A model generated the notes under the pieces. That model did not search any database and had not been told where the DNA came from. It saw only the letters and a program-made list of their open reading frames with translations. The translations under genes and the position numbers were made by a program. Of a stretch of DNA of 64,000 nt, positions 11,666 to 24,668 are shown one piece after another; the first letter of the stretch is position 1, and the number at the start of each line of letters is the position of its first letter. This DNA is from Crossaster papposus (lineage: Eukaryota; Echinodermata; Asteroidea; Velatida; Solasteridae): contig JBAIAA010000446.1 of NCBI GenBank assembly GCA_037893245.1, forward strand, positions 434,001-498,000. Direction: 5' to 3'.

Positions 11666-12371
11666 AGTTGATAGACATGTTTCTTCTTTTTTAATATACA
11701 ACCCAATGCAACCAGCTTGAGTCAAGCATGCCAAGCGATGCTTGTAGGCAATCAAATAATCTCATAAAAAATCGGGCTGGGAGCACGCACAGCCACATCA
11801 ACAAAAAACAAATAAACGTGCTGCCATGGATGTGGTGCAAAATCAACATACAATGGGATCCAAATCCAAACAAAGGGAATTAGTTTTTTGACAAAGACCT
11901 GGAAATGATAAACATGCTTTGTATTGAGACTGACTTCTTACCATTAAAACAAATGTGAGGGGTTCTGGCAAAATGAGACGGAACTGGGTACAGGTTAAAA
12001 TAAAGGTTCTCATTTACATATATTGGAAATGAAGATAACATTCTCCTTCAATACTGTTTGTTGCGCTTCAATCTGACATTCCATTAACAAATTATATCAA
12101 CATGTCACAAAAGAAAAATATTTAACAAATGTTCTTGAACGTTTTGTACATGTGATATGGGAAAATTTCAATTGTTTTCTCTCAAAAACACTTGTATTCC
12201 ACTACTTTCAAATTATTTCTTAACAAAATGCAGTTAAAAGACATGCCAAAGATTACGAATATCAACAAATCTAAAAAATAAAAAATTTAAAATCGTCCAT
12301 TATTTATTATTTTGCATTTTTCTCCACTATGGCCTTTGCCCAGTTCGGTCTTATTTTGTCAGAACGCCTGA

Positions 12372-12615
12372 CACATGTGACACGATTAAGCGGAATGAGT
12401 CGGATGTCGGGGAATCCTAAAAATGTTTTAATCAGAACTCTGTTCTTCGTTGGTATTTAAACAAAATTACATAACTCGACAACAAAACATCGTATCAACA
12501 TGGGGTTTTCAGTTTTCAAAACGTACAGATGGCCTCTTTAAAACTACCCGAAAACTTATTTTTTTGACCGTGGCTGAAATCCGACTCATTCCGCTTGATC
12601 GTGTCACAAATGTGG
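12372..12615. mobile_element. Inverted-repeat element with ~36-bp arms
   Basis: The left arm CACATGTGACACGATTAAGC plus GGAATGAGTCGGAT (12372-12405) is matched by a reverse-complement arm (about 12579-12615) reading ATCCGACTCATTCCGC, TTGATCGTGTCAC and AAATGTG. The arms flank about 170 bp of AT-rich noncoding DNA. It has MITE-like structure and lies inside the HDAC1 3'UTR. Confidence 0.75.
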
Positions 12616-13013
12616 TCTAGGGTGTACTATATTTCTGTTGATGTGTACATGTACATGCATTTTGTTCACTTGTTGGAACAAGAATCCATTTTAAATGTTG
12701 ATAAGTGTTTGATGTTTAAAACCCAAAAGAGATTTACATGTAGTGTAGTATATTTGTAATCTGTCATTGTTTAGAATAATAGTCAGTCGGTTAATATTTC
12801 AATTTGTATTATGTTTAAGAACAGCATTCATTTTTTGTTATTTTTGTTTACATGTACATGTCTGTTGATTGCTATGATACATGGATGTACCCCTAGTACA
12901 GTGAAGGTGTGCGTTTAATAACGTCAAATTTGACACTTTTTAAGACATTTTTAATGCAGTCCTGAAAGAAATTGAAGACCACAAATAAGTGCATAACGCA
13001 GATTAAACACCTG

Positions 13014-13019
13014 AATAAA
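13014..13019 (+). terminator. HDAC1 polyadenylation signal (candidate)
   Basis: AATAAA in CTGAATAAATACC, about 1.6 kb after the stop. It is the best placed signal before the repeat-rich intergenic DNA. Earlier variant signals could also be used. Confidence 0.4.
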
Positions 13020-13059
13020 TACCATTTATTGAATAATACATGTACAGTGTATTAGTATT

Positions 13060-13205
13060 TTCTTTCTGGTAATGAAACCAAGGATCCCTCTAAAGCGCTC
13101 TAGGCACTGTAGCTCTTAAGCCTGAAGAAACCTGTAGAGAGAAGACAATGAGAAGGTACAGTTTTGGAGGTGGGAGAAAAACCCCAGAATCAGACGGGGA
13201 CTAAA
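13060..13205 (-). mobile_element. tRNA-derived SINE family S (3' part)
   Basis: Reverse-oriented copy of the family seen at 23355, 42186 and 50070. It shares CTGGTAATGAAACCAAGG, GCACTGTAGCTC, AGAGAAGACAATGAGAAGG and GGTGGGAG..ACCCCAGAA. The tRNA-like head is missing, so the copy is 5'-truncated. Confidence 0.7.
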
Positions 13206-14855
13206 AACCCATTTCATGTATTCCAATGAATGTACATGTAGTCGGTTCTTGAACTGCAATAACACCTGATCTGGGATCCTCACACAAGATATATCGTTCT
13301 CCGATAGTCCAAGACGCCCCCCCCCCCCCCCCCCCCCTAATTTACTAGATGCAGCTCCCCAATTTAGATGTAGCTCCCAGGCTCAAAACAGTACTAAAAT
13401 CTCAAAAAATTAGTTATCACTCTGCTCCCATTCTATCTGTACTATAATATCTTAGTAACTTTTCACATTCTCCCCAATATCTAGTGTTTGCTCCCCAACA
13501 AACGTCAGAAATTTACTCCGTAGACCAACATCAACTAAATCGGCTCAAAGGACCAAATTCTGCCCTACTTTGAACTATGCGCCGAAAAATAAACCTACTA
13601 ATTAGCCACGCCCACATTTGTAAGTTTGACAGTACTACAGTGACAACAATATTGTCTAAATTCTCACAATTATGCCCAGAAAAGGCGGTCAAAAGGCTAG
13701 AAATCTATCTTTATAAACTTATTTATCCTTAGACTGCCCTAAAACGTGAATAAATTATACACAATTAATTAAAATGCCAACTTTTAAAGGGTTTACAAAT
13801 ATTGAATGAACGTAAACAAACCCTCAGTTCATTGAAGAAAATACAGAGACATCACAATATGAATATTCATTAGCCAGTCACTGAGCTTTGCCAGACGATA
13901 GTTTCCTAAGTAATAATAGCTAGGCAATTATTCATAGCAACTTTTAAATATATTAAATCACTTTTTAAAGGTCTTAGTCGTCCACAATTAAATTAAGAAC
14001 TTTAGGCCACTCGCAAAGGTTTTAACAAAACTCAAATTTGCAGCCATCTTGGATTTCCTAGTAAGTCTATTTTTAGCATAGCACGTGGAGGTCATTGACT
14101 GTTTACTACACACGTGCGCGAACGTCAAGAAGTGGATTAAGATGCTCGAAAAGACGTCAACATTTTTGCAATAAAGGAGAAGTAGGATTTACTAGACGAA
14201 AATGCCTGAATACTAGCAGTAAAGGTAAGATTTTGAGAAGGTTTGGCTAATATTAATATGAATTTGGGTGGCATTTGGTCCGGTTCAAGCGCCATGGCCA
14301 TGATGGAGTATTTTTTTCCTCCATGTCTATGGTTCAACTTCAAGCATGGAGGAATAAGAACGCATGTTCTTATAGTTCCACCATGGTTCGAGCTCAGGCT
14401 ATGCGGTTTCCTCGTAACCACCAGTTACACCAGTAGCAGACAACATGACCAGCCAATGACCGGAGCCCGAAAATTAAAGACCCGGTTAATTAACTAATTG
14501 TTACGGTCTTTAGATGGTAGACGGAAAAGGAGGACACGTAATTAAAACGACGTGCGTCACAACATGAATACATGTACATCATAAGGGTCATTATTATTCA
14601 TTGTTAGGTCAAGTGTCGCGATCGCGCACACGCGGTATGTACGCGACGCGGGCCGCGTAATTCTTTTTCCTTGGCCTAGGATATTTCAGGAGGGTTAGGG
14701 GTAATTATCATAAATGGCGGCTAGACCCCTCGCGTCATGATTATTCAGTAGTTTTAACAATGACGCTAATACATTGTTATTGCTTATTCAACTAGTTACA
14801 TGTATAGTCCAGGAAAACTAAGTTTTGACTTCAAAACATTTGCAGCAAAACAATT
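13206..14855. other. Intergenic DNA without genes
   Basis: No exon-like segment was found. Notable sequence: a poly-C tract at 13316-13337; inverted motifs TTCCTCCATG / CATGGAGGAA around 14307-14351; a palindrome AAGAACGCATGTTCTT near 14356; and a small CpG cluster (TCGCGATCGCGCACACGCG, 14615-14660). Its role is unknown. Confidence 0.4.
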
Positions 14856-15725
14856 TTCACCACAATGCATTTCTTAACATGCTTAAAGGTCACAATGGCA
14901 TATTAAAAGTCTCTTAAAATTGAAGTGGTGGAAATATGACTAATTTGCATAAATCGTTAATCTGTGCCACGTAATATATTTATTCCCATATTTAGGTATG
15001 TTATTATTTTATTATTTTTTGAAAAGTTTATTTTGGTGATTTTATACTTCATACATATGCCTACTTTAATAACATTTTCTAAAGCATTATAGGTGACTGA
15101 ATAATTATGAGAACATAGTAATTCAGGCCCGTACGCAGGATTTTTTATGGGGGGGGGGGGGGGTGCGAATTTGTACTGATGGGACCAAAAATGAAACCAA
15201 ACATTTTCTGGCCAGTATCGTTATTTTTACATCAAAATACCATTATTTACCCCGGAAAATGTGGACCTTTTGGTAATTTGGGGGGCGAATTTGTACTGAT
15301 GGGACCAAAAATGGGACCAAATTTTTCGTGTGCCTGCAGTACAGTTATTTCTACATCAAAATACCATTATTTATCCGGAAAATGTGAACCTTTTAGTAAT
15401 TTGGGGGGTGCGTACGCACCCTTCGCACCCCCCCCCCCCCCCCCCCCCTCCTGCGTACGGGCCTGTAATTCACCACAATGCATTTCTAAAAGGTCCCCAC
15501 AATGACATATTAAAAGTCTCTTAAAATTCAAGTGGTGGAAATTTGACTAATTTGCATAAATCGTGAATCTCTGTCGCGTAATATATTTATTCCAAAATTT
15601 AGGTATATTATTATTTTATTTGTTTTGAAAAGTTTATTTTGGTGATTCTACTTACATCCCTACTTCAATAACAATAAGCATATAGGCCTAAGTGACTTAA
15701 TGATTATGAGAACATAGTATTTATC
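14856..15725 (+). repeat. Direct duplication of a ~260-bp segment flanking a TIR element
   Basis: The segment 14860-15125 and the segment 15471-15725 are similar over their lengths. They share CACCACAATGCATTTCT, TTAAAAGTCTCTTAAAATT, CGTAATATATTTATTCC and ATTATGAGAACATAGTA. The copies have diverged by indels. A TIR element (15126-15467) lies exactly between them. Confidence 0.8.
15126..15467. mobile_element. Non-autonomous TIR element with G/C homopolymer arms
   Basis: The ends are inverted: CAGGCCCGTACGCAGGA at the left and TCCTGCGTACGGGCCTG at the right. TAATT flanks both ends (15121-15125 and 15468-15472), consistent with a 5-bp target duplication. G and C runs lie just inside the ends. 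The interior holds two ~120-bp direct repeats with GAATTTGTACTGATGGGACC and ATACCATTATTTA. No transposase is encoded and the superfamily is not assigned. Confidence 0.75.
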
Positions 15726-15741
15726 CAAAATGACAACTTCT

Positions 15742-15950
15742 ACTGGGGTTGGACGTCACTGGCTCTCCATGGGGATATAAACGTCGCTCTACTGGGTATA
15801 TAAACGTCGCTCTACTGGGGATGGATGTCCCTCTACTGGGGATGGACGTCGCTCTACTGGGGATGGACGTCACTCTACTGGGGATCGACGTCACTCTACG
15901 GGGGATGGATGTCGCTCTACTGGGGATGGACGTCGCTCTACTGGGAATTT
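15742..15950 (+). repeat. 23-bp GACGTC satellite, outlying block
   Basis: About nine units of the same 23-bp monomer as the main array (CTACTGGGGATGGACGTC plus ACTCT), some with TATAAACGTCGCTCTACTG. The block is separated from the main array by 250 bp of unrelated AT-rich DNA and a G tract. Confidence 0.9.
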
Positions 15951-16198
15951 GTCAATCATTTGGAAAAGTTTACTTTTGGCATTTATTCGTTAAGCTGGTT
16001 TAATATTAATGAAGTGTTGATTTACAAACAGACAACAGTGTTGAGACATATATATAATTTACATACATTTTGAGTAATAATTATAACTTATCAAACTGAT
16101 GATTTGTTTTTGTTTTGAATAAGACTTTAAATCGTAATAAGTTTGTTGAAACTTATACTTTGGCGGTGGTGGTGGTGGGGGGGGGGGGGGGGGGGGGG

Positions 16199-19100
16199 GA
16201 CGTCACTGGGGATGGGCGTCACTCTACTGGGGATGGACGTCACTCTAATGGGGATGGGCGTCACTCTAATGGGGATGGGCGTCACTCTACTTGGGATCGG
16301 CGTCACTCTACTGGGGATCGGCGTCACTCTACTGGGGATGGGCGTCACTCTACTGGGGATCGGCGTCACTCTACTGGGGATCGGCGTCACTCTACTGGGG
16401 ATGGGCGTCACTCTACTGGGGATGGACGTCACTCTACTGGGGATGGGCGTCACTCTAATGGGGATGGGCGTCACTCTACTGGGGATCGGCGTCACTCTAC
16501 TGGGGATCGGCGTCACTCTACTGGGGATGGGCGTCACTCTACTGGGGATGGACGTCCCTCTACTTGGGATGGGCGTCACTCTAATGGGGATCGGCGTCGC
16601 TCTACTGGGGATGGACGTCACTCTACTGGGGATGGACGTCGCTCTACGGGGGATAGACGATCACTCTACGGGGGATGGACGATCACTCTACTGGGGATGG
16701 ACGTCGCTCTACTGGGGACTGATCGACGTCGCTCTACTGGGGATGGACGTCACTCTACCGGGGATGGACGTCACTAGGCTCTACTGGGGATGGATGTCCC
16801 TCTACTGGGGATGGACGTCACTCTACTGGGGATGGACGTCACTCTACTGGGGATGGACGTCACTCTACTGGGGATGGACGTCACTCTACTGGGGATGGAC
16901 GTCACTCTACTGGGGATGGACGTCACTCTACTGGGGATGGGCGTCACTCTACTGGGGATGGACGTCATTCTACTGGGGATCGGCGTCACTCTACTGGGGA
17001 TGGGCGTCACTCTACTGGGGATGGGCGTCACTCTACTGGGGATGGGCGTCACTCTAATGGGGATCGGCGTCGCTCTACTGGGGATGGACGTCACTTTACT
17101 GGGAATCGTCGCTCTGCGGGGGGTGGACGTCGCTCTACTGGGATATCCCTCTACTGGGGATGGACGTCACTCTACTGGGGATGGACGTCACTCTACGGGA
17201 TGGACGTCACACTCTACTGGGGATGGACGTCACTCTACTGGGGATCGGCGTCACTCTACTGGGAATCGTCGCTCTACGGGGGATGGACGTCGCTCTACTG
17301 GGATGTCCCTCTACTGGGGATGGACATCACTCAACTGGGGATGGACGTCGCTCTACTGGGGATGGACGTCGCTCTACTGGGAATCGGCGTCACTCTACTG
17401 GGAATCGTCGCTCTACGGGGGATGGACGTCGCTCTACTGGGATGTCCCTCTACTGGGGATGGACGTCACTCAACTGGGGATGGACGTCGCTCTACTGGGG
17501 ATGGACGTCGCTCTACTGGGGATCGGCGTCACTCTACTGGGAATCGTCGCTCTACGGGGGATGGACGTCGCTCTACTGGGATGTCCCTCTACTGGGGATG
17601 GACGTCGCTCTACTGGGAATCGATGTCAGTCTACTGGAGATGGATGTCACTCTACTGGGGATGGACGTCACTCTACTGGGGATGGATGTCCCTCTATGGG
17701 GGATGGACGTCGCTCTACTGGGATGTCCCTCTACTGGGGATGGACGTCACTCTACTGGGGATGGACGTCACTCTACTGGGGATGGACGTCACTCTACTGG
17801 GGATGGACGTCACTCTACTGGGGATGGATGTCCCTCTACGGGCGATGGACGTCGCTCTACTGGGATGTCCCTCTACTGGGGATGGACGTCGCTCTACTGG
17901 GAATCGATGTCAGTCTACTGGAGATGGATGTCACTCTACTGGGGATGGATGTCCCTCTACGGGGGATGGACGTCGCTCTACTGGGAATCGATGTCAGTCT
18001 ACTGGAGATGGATGTCACTCTACTGGGGATGGACGTCACTCTACTGGGGATGGATGTCCCTCTATGGGGGATGGACGTCGCTCTACTGGGATGTCCCTCT
18101 ACTGGGGATGGACGTCACTCTACTGGGGATGGACGTCACTCTACTAGGGATGGACGTCACTCTACTGGGGATCGGCGCCACTCTACTGGGGATCGGCGTC
18201 ACTCTACTGGGGATGGGCGTCACTCTACTGGGGATGGACGTCCCTCTACTTGGGATGGGCGTCACTCTAATGGGGATCGGCGTCGCTCTACTGGGGATGG
18301 ACGTCACTCTACTGGGGATGGACGTCGCTCTACGGGGGATAGACGATCACTCTACGGGGGATGGACGATCACTCTACTGGGGATGGACGTCGCTCTTCTG
18401 GGGACTGATCGACGTCGCTCTACTGGGGATGGACGTCACTCTACCGGGGATGGACGTCACTAGGCTCTACTGGGGATGGATGTCCCTCTACTGGGGATGG
18501 ACGTCACTCTACTGGGGATGGACGTCACTCTACTGGGGATGGACGTCACTCTACTGGGGATGGACGTCACTCTACTGGGGATGGACGTCACTCTACTGGG
18601 GATGGACGTCACTCTACTGGGGATGGGCGTCACTCTACTGGGGATGGACGTCATTCTACTGGGGATCGGCGTCACTCTACTGGGGATGGGCGTCACTCTA
18701 CTGGGGATGGGCGTCACTCTACTGGGGATGGGCGTCACTCTAATGGGGATCGGCGTCGCTCTACTGGGGATGGACGTCACTTTACTGGGAATCGTCGCTC
18801 TGCGGGGGGTGGACGTCGCTCTACTGGGATATCCCTCTACTGGGGATGGACGTCACTCTACTGGGGATGGACGTCACTCTACGGGATGGACGTCACACTC
18901 TACTGGGGATGGACGTCACTCTACTGGGGATCGGCGTCACTCTACTGGGAATCGTCGCTCTACGGGGGATGGACGTCGCTCTACTGGGATGTCCCTCTAC
19001 TGGGGATGGACGTCACTCAACTGGGGATGGACGTCGCTCTACTGGGGATGGACGTCGCTCTACTGGGAATCGGCGTCACTCTACTGGGAATCGTCGCTCT

Positions 19101-19946
19101 ACGGGGGATGGACGTCGCTCTACTGGGATGTCCCTCTACTGGGGATGGACGTCACTCAACTGGGGATGGACGTCGCTCTACTGGGGATGGACGTCGCTCT
19201 ACTGGGGATCGGCGTCACTCTACTGGGAATCGTCGCTCTACGGGGGATGGACGTCGCTCTACTGGGATGTCCCTCTACTGGGGATGGACGTCGCTCTACT
19301 GGGAATCGATGTCAGTCTACTGGAGATGGATGTCACTCTACTGGGGATGGACGTCACTCTACTGGGGATGGATGTTCCTCTATGGGGGATGGACGTCGCT
19401 CTACTGGGATGTCCCTCTACTGGGGATGGACGTCACTCTACTGGGGATGGACGTCACTCTACTGGGGATGGACGTCACTCTACTGGGGATGGACGTCACT
19501 CTACTGGGGATGGATGTCCCTCTACGGGCGATGGACGTCGCTCTACTGGGATGTCCCTCTACTGGGGATGGACGTCGCTCTACTGGGAATCGATGTCAGT
19601 CTACTGGAGATGGATGTCACTCTACTGGGGATGGATGTCCCTCTACGGGGGATGGACGTCGCTCTACTGGGAATCGATGTCAGTCTACTGGAGATGGATG
19701 TCACTCTACTGGGGATGGACGTCACTCTACTGGGGATGGATGTCCCTCTATGGGGGATGGACGTCGCTCTACTGGGATGTCCCTCTACTGGGGATGGACG
19801 TCACTCTACTGGGGATGGACGTCACTCTACTAGGGATGGACGTCACTCTACTGGGGATCGGCGCCACTCTACTGGGGATCGGCGTCACTCTACTGGGGAT
19901 CGGCGTAACTCTACTGAGGATGGACGTCACTCTATTGGGGATGGAC
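16199..19946 (+). repeat. 23-bp satellite array with a 1,686-bp higher-order unit
   Basis: About 160 monomers of CTACTGGGGATGGACGTC-ACTCT with variants (GGGCGTC, ATCGGCGTC, GATGTCCCT, shortened GGGAATCGTC). Long-range order is clear: the pattern from about 16490 recurs 1,686 bp later almost base for base, including the irregular GGACTGATCGACG and GTCACTAGGCTC segments (16713 and 18399; 16768 and 18454). The array is stop-free on the plus strand over long stretches because the monomer lacks stops and 23 is not a multiple of three. This gives artificial frames up to 557 codons of cycling GMDVTLL / STGDGRH / LYWGWTS peptides. It is not considered coding. Confidence 0.95.
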
Positions 19947-22900
19947 TGGGAGGGGGGAGGGGGAGGGGGTCCCGAGGAGAGGTTTTTTAACGGTTGTGGA
20001 AATTTTAAATTAAAACAAATTGGCATGGGTTTCCTCCATCCATTAACCACCTTGTTTTTAAGTTTAGAGATCGGCCTATTCATTTTTTGGGAAATATTTG
20101 GCCTAGTCATTTATTTCTGGAGATATTAATTGTTTTCTTCAGATATGTTATTTTTTGGGGGCAGATAATCATTTGTTTTGGAGAGAGGGCCTAGTCATTT
20201 TGTTGGAGATAGTCATGTTTACGGTACGTTTAGAGAGAGTTGAAGTTTATAATACTTGAACAAAAGTTGGTGTTTTTTTACTTTGCTTCTAGAGTAAAAC
20301 TTTTTAAGAAAACATCGTTCGAGACAATTTTGTTCCAAGACTGTATGTATCTCTTTACATTTATACACACACCTGTACTTAGAAAGTAACTTTAAAGATG
20401 GGCACATAGGAACAACACTAACAGTTGCCAATACATGACATGTACCATGATTTTGTTAATTTATTTCTGCATTTCTTTTACAAAACAGCAGTAATACATA
20501 TTTAATGTACAAACAGTGCATTGCAAGTCAGAACTCTTGTAAGCTCCTATTTGAAGGTTGTATAGAGTAAATTAAACCGATTTAAAATTGGTACTAGTAA
20601 TTTAAATTGTAAGAAAGTTTAAGAACATTTTTCTTACCAACAATACACTGTCTGTAGCAACAAATTCCTATAATTTATTCATATATTATAACAAATGGCA
20701 GTGAAAGCCGTTTTTCACAGTGCTCACTATTATTTTACAAAACAAAAAACTGTTAATCGGCGAAGTACCCCTTCTCTAAAAAGTATCAATTTCATGTTCG
20801 ACAAAAATGGGTAAAAATGAATTTTAGCCTTGCATAAGCAAATGGGCAAAGGATTAAATTAATAACAATGCAAGTCTAATCCAGCAATTTTTAATGTAAG
20901 AAAAACAACATTTTGGCTAGTTTTAATTAGAATGCAAGCCCAACCCCCCTTAGTTCGTTTCTTTTTTTATAAAAACTAATTTTTGCCCATTTTTGATAAA
21001 ATTACAAGGCTAACTTGTTACAATTTCGTTTCTTCAATTTTTGTTGTTGACCATTTTTGATAAAAATGCAATACTAACCCTTGCAATTTTAAATTGTTAA
21101 ATTGTTCCCCAAAACTAATATTGTTGCTTTTTAGGAAAATGCAAGGCTAATTTAAGTTTGCCTATTTTTAACAAAAATTCAAATGTTTTTCTTTGTCAAA
21201 CCTAACCCTTCTAACATAACAATTGTCAGATTTGTAATAAATAATATGTCTACTGAACATTACAAGAAATAGTCAAAAACTCTTGGAATAAAAGAGTTTT
21301 AACGACTACAAACCAAGAACGTTAAAAGTCTTTTCCTCAGTATTGTACATTTTTTACATGACATTAATGGCCATAACTTGTCATCAAAATGTCCGATTGA
21401 AGGTAACAAATGGTAAATTGGGATTTGTATTTTCTTTCCTAATGCCTGCAAACTCATTTCGACTTCTGCCCAGTTCCGTCTCATTTTGCCAGAATACTTC
21501 ACATATCAGGGACATATTCACAGAAATCATTCTGCTGTTGGCCAACTATTGACATACCTTTTACTTTGTATTGCGATAAACAAATAGTGTGTAAATTGCT
21601 TTTTATTTTAATGGTGTACAGTACTGTCATACAAAACATCACATCAATAAATATGTACATGTGTAATGGGAAAACATACGGTTACATTCCTAGAAAGACT
21701 CTTTCCATTTAATAGTACATTACCTAGGTATCATAACATTACAACTCCAACAGTTCATTGCCAGACAAGCTTTTTTTTATTTCAAAATTGAATTTTGAAA
21801 ATAGTTGACTATATGTACATACATGTGCCATTTCATGTAATGGTAATACATGTACTGAACTAACAGTAAACATTGATTTGATTTATTTTTTCTCAAGATG
21901 GGAAATTGTAAATGTCTATTTTAAACTTATTTTGAAGGGAACTGTATCTTTTCAGTTATATTTATTTATGTTCCGCGAGTGGTATAACAAATTGTCTTTA
22001 TACATGTACAATGATTAATACTCGGGTGCAGGTTATAAGTATCACCTGCTTTAAAAAAAAATATTTATTACAAATATAAATAAAACCTTTTAAAAACTCT
22101 GCTGAAGCAATTCACATGTGCCACTTTTAACCCTATTTTACAGGTTGCTCCAATGAACGAACTTTAAAAATGAAAAATGATTTTAACGATATAAAGTGAA
22201 AGCTCATAGTGCCTAGTATATGATATACAATAATCAAATATTTGTGCCTCAAGTCTTTAATTGTACAAAGAGAATGAACAAAAATACTCTTGGCCCTTCA
22301 CAAACTGAACTATTGATGCAATCGTACTAAATAGTGTACATAATCCATCAGAAACTAGGACAGTTAAATGAAAACCTTTCCCAGTTTTTCAAATAGATGA
22401 CCTCGCTCAATCAATCATGTAAACTATTACCATCTCAATTATAAACACTCTACAATGTTTGGCTTGTACCTATGAAAGTCAAAGCAATTTAAAGAAAGTT
22501 ATTTTAGTTTCATTGTAGAATTTGCTGTTATAAACATGATTCTGCTTCACTGTCATTAAACAATAACTTAGTTAAAACAAAGAATACAATCCGGTTTTCC
22601 CAGCCAAAGCAATCTAAATAATTAGATTTTAAAGTAACACGTTCTCTCTTAAAACATTCGCCCTAACCTTGGCCATCTAGCCAAATTTCTAGGATTTTGG
22701 GCAGATAAGAGATGTATACCAAGTCAACAAATTCCACCTGCTGTGGATTTTAATGGAATTAGTCCCAAAGCATTATAAGGAGCGAGTGATAGTTTGTATA
22801 GTCCTCTACTTTATAGTAAAAGAAAGTAGGGTGTCAACTGTTAGAATTCATACAAATATCTTCATGGCTAACTAATAATAATGCTCCAAGTTTGAGCTCC

Positions 22901-23354
22901 ATTTTGCACCGTGTTACTCATAAATATTTTAATGAATACACAACATCTGACATTCATGTCTACATTAGCAATTACGCTGGGTTAAAACAGTTTCTGGCTA
23001 AACAATCCTAACCACAATCTAAAAACAAATTGATTGCTGGAATTTGTTGTTATACAAAATAAACTGCCACAGATGTAAAAAATGTATATTAAAATATACA
23101 GAATATTATTTCAAGTGCATTTGTAAAAATCAATAAAATATTGGTTAACAATTTTAATCAAATGAAGCAGTGAAAAAGCTTTTAAAAAAAGAAATGCGAT
23201 GTAAAACTAACCCCAAACACCAGCAGCTCAGTAAAATAGTTCAGTAAAATGTACGTCAGAAACTGCAGATTTGTATTAGAGTTCATGTAAGTCAAGTCGC
23301 AAGTAACTGGTTAAACAATGACAAAATAATGTTTTTTTCCCAAAGTTTATTTGA

Positions 23355-23590
23355 ATAGGGAGTCTGGTTGATAAAGCGATTCTTTCCTCGCCTTCCACCG
23401 CTATGACCCGGTTCATATCACGACTGGACCAAATATGTGGATGGGTTTTCAGTCCCTGCTCAATTCCAAAAAATTATAATCTGGGGTTTCCTCCCACCTC
23501 TAAAACTATCTTTTGCATCGTCTTCTCTCACTTAAATCTATTCTTTAATTGGCGCCATAGCGCCGTTAGATGTTAAATAAAATAAAATAA
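23355..23590 (+). mobile_element. tRNA-derived SINE family S
   Basis: Begins GGGAGTCTGGTTGATAAAGC, then TTCTTTCCTCGCCTTCCACC and a decayed B box (CCCGGTTCATATC). It continues with GGGTTTTCAGTCCCTGC and TGGGGTTTCCTCCCACC. It ends in a (TAAAA)n-like tail at 23574-23592, as expected for retroposition. The best tRNA-like head of the family is at 50070. Confidence 0.8.
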
Positions 23591-24314
23591 AATAGCTAGT
23601 GACTTGAGACTGAAGGAGTTGTGATGGACTTGCAGAGACTGCAATACAAGTCTGAGCAACTTTCAATAAAAATCTTAACGATAAAACCTGAACCATCACA
23701 CTTACATTTCCTGGGATTATGGGACATCTATTTCAACTCTAATTTTCTGTCATCTCTCAGCTTTGCCAATCATAAAAAGCAACTAATGCATTAAAATTCC
23801 GTGGCAAGATAATTAAAATTGAATTAATCTTTCCTGGTTTTGTTTAGATCTACAACGCGCAGTCGTGCACCCCAGAAATGTGAAAAGACATTTTAAAACC
23901 TGAACATTTCATTGCCAAGTAAAACAAAAATATTACTTCACTTATATACAGACATTTTCCAAGAACATATGGTAGTATCATAATTATGGAAATTTAATAC
24001 AAGGATAAATTACAAAATAAGTATTTATGGTTCTGCTGACCGTCCTGTAGTTAATAAAAAGCAGTCTGGGTATTAGCATGCAGTAGTACTTTGCTCGGGG
24101 ATCGAATACAAATTAATTGGAAATATATAACGGTCTTGCTTTTTGGACAAAAAACAAAATCCTCAGTGGTGCTGTTCTTTGGAAGAAAAAAAAACAAGAA
24201 CAATCCTCAGTGGTAAACTGTCTTTCTAACTTTAGTGGATTTGTTACAATAAACTGTTTATCATTACTTGTATACGGGATACTATTTCATAGTCTTGATT
24301 GAAAGACGTTCTAT

Positions 24315-24668
24315 CGCGGTATGCAGCGCGTGTAGGCCGCGGATGCAGGCGCCCTCTAATGTATGCCGTAGACCACGCCATGACCTTTAAATAGGTCGTC
24401 TTTGCTCAAAAAACTCTGATCAAATTTGTGTCGCATTTGCATAGGCATGTGACGTTGCGTGCATAATTACGTTGCGTGCATAATTACGCCACGTAGGAGA
24501 AACTTGACCAACATCACACGCGCGTGCAAAGCGACACAGTTCTGCTCAGAATTTTTCGATCAATTATGCGAGTTAGCCAAGATGACCTATTCCAAGGTCA
24601 TGGCTTGATCTACGGCGTACGTTACAGGGCACCCGCATCAGCGGCCTACGCGCGCTGCATACCGTGAT
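24315..24668. mobile_element. Foldback element with ~85-bp inverted arms
   Basis: The left arm (24315-24395) contains CGGTATGCAGCGCG, TAGGCCGC, GTATGCCGTAGA and GCCATGACCTT. The right arm (24585-24668) is its reverse complement (AAGGTCATGGC, TCTACGGCGTACG, GCGGCCTACGCGCGCTGC, ATACCG). The interior has CpG-rich motifs and a direct repeat of GTTGCGTGCATAATTACG. It is much more GC-rich than the surrounding DNA, consistent with insertion. Confidence 0.85.

Larger units (their letters stand above)
11414..13035 (+). other. HDAC1 3'UTR
   Basis: Noncoding sequence after the HDAC1 TGA. It contains a 22-bp minisatellite (11502-11665), an inverted-repeat element (12372-12615) and AT-rich DNA up to an AATAAA at 13014. 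The 3' end is inferred from that signal, not proven. Confidence 0.5.

Noticed and set aside
15179-15524. Proline-run frames near 15.2-15.5 kb
   Set aside because: They are translations of the poly-C tract and TIR element.
16115-20129. Very long open frames (up to 557 codons) on the plus strand
   Set aside because: They follow from a stop-free 23-bp repeat; all three frames encode the same cycling peptides and there is no start, splice or codon-bias support.
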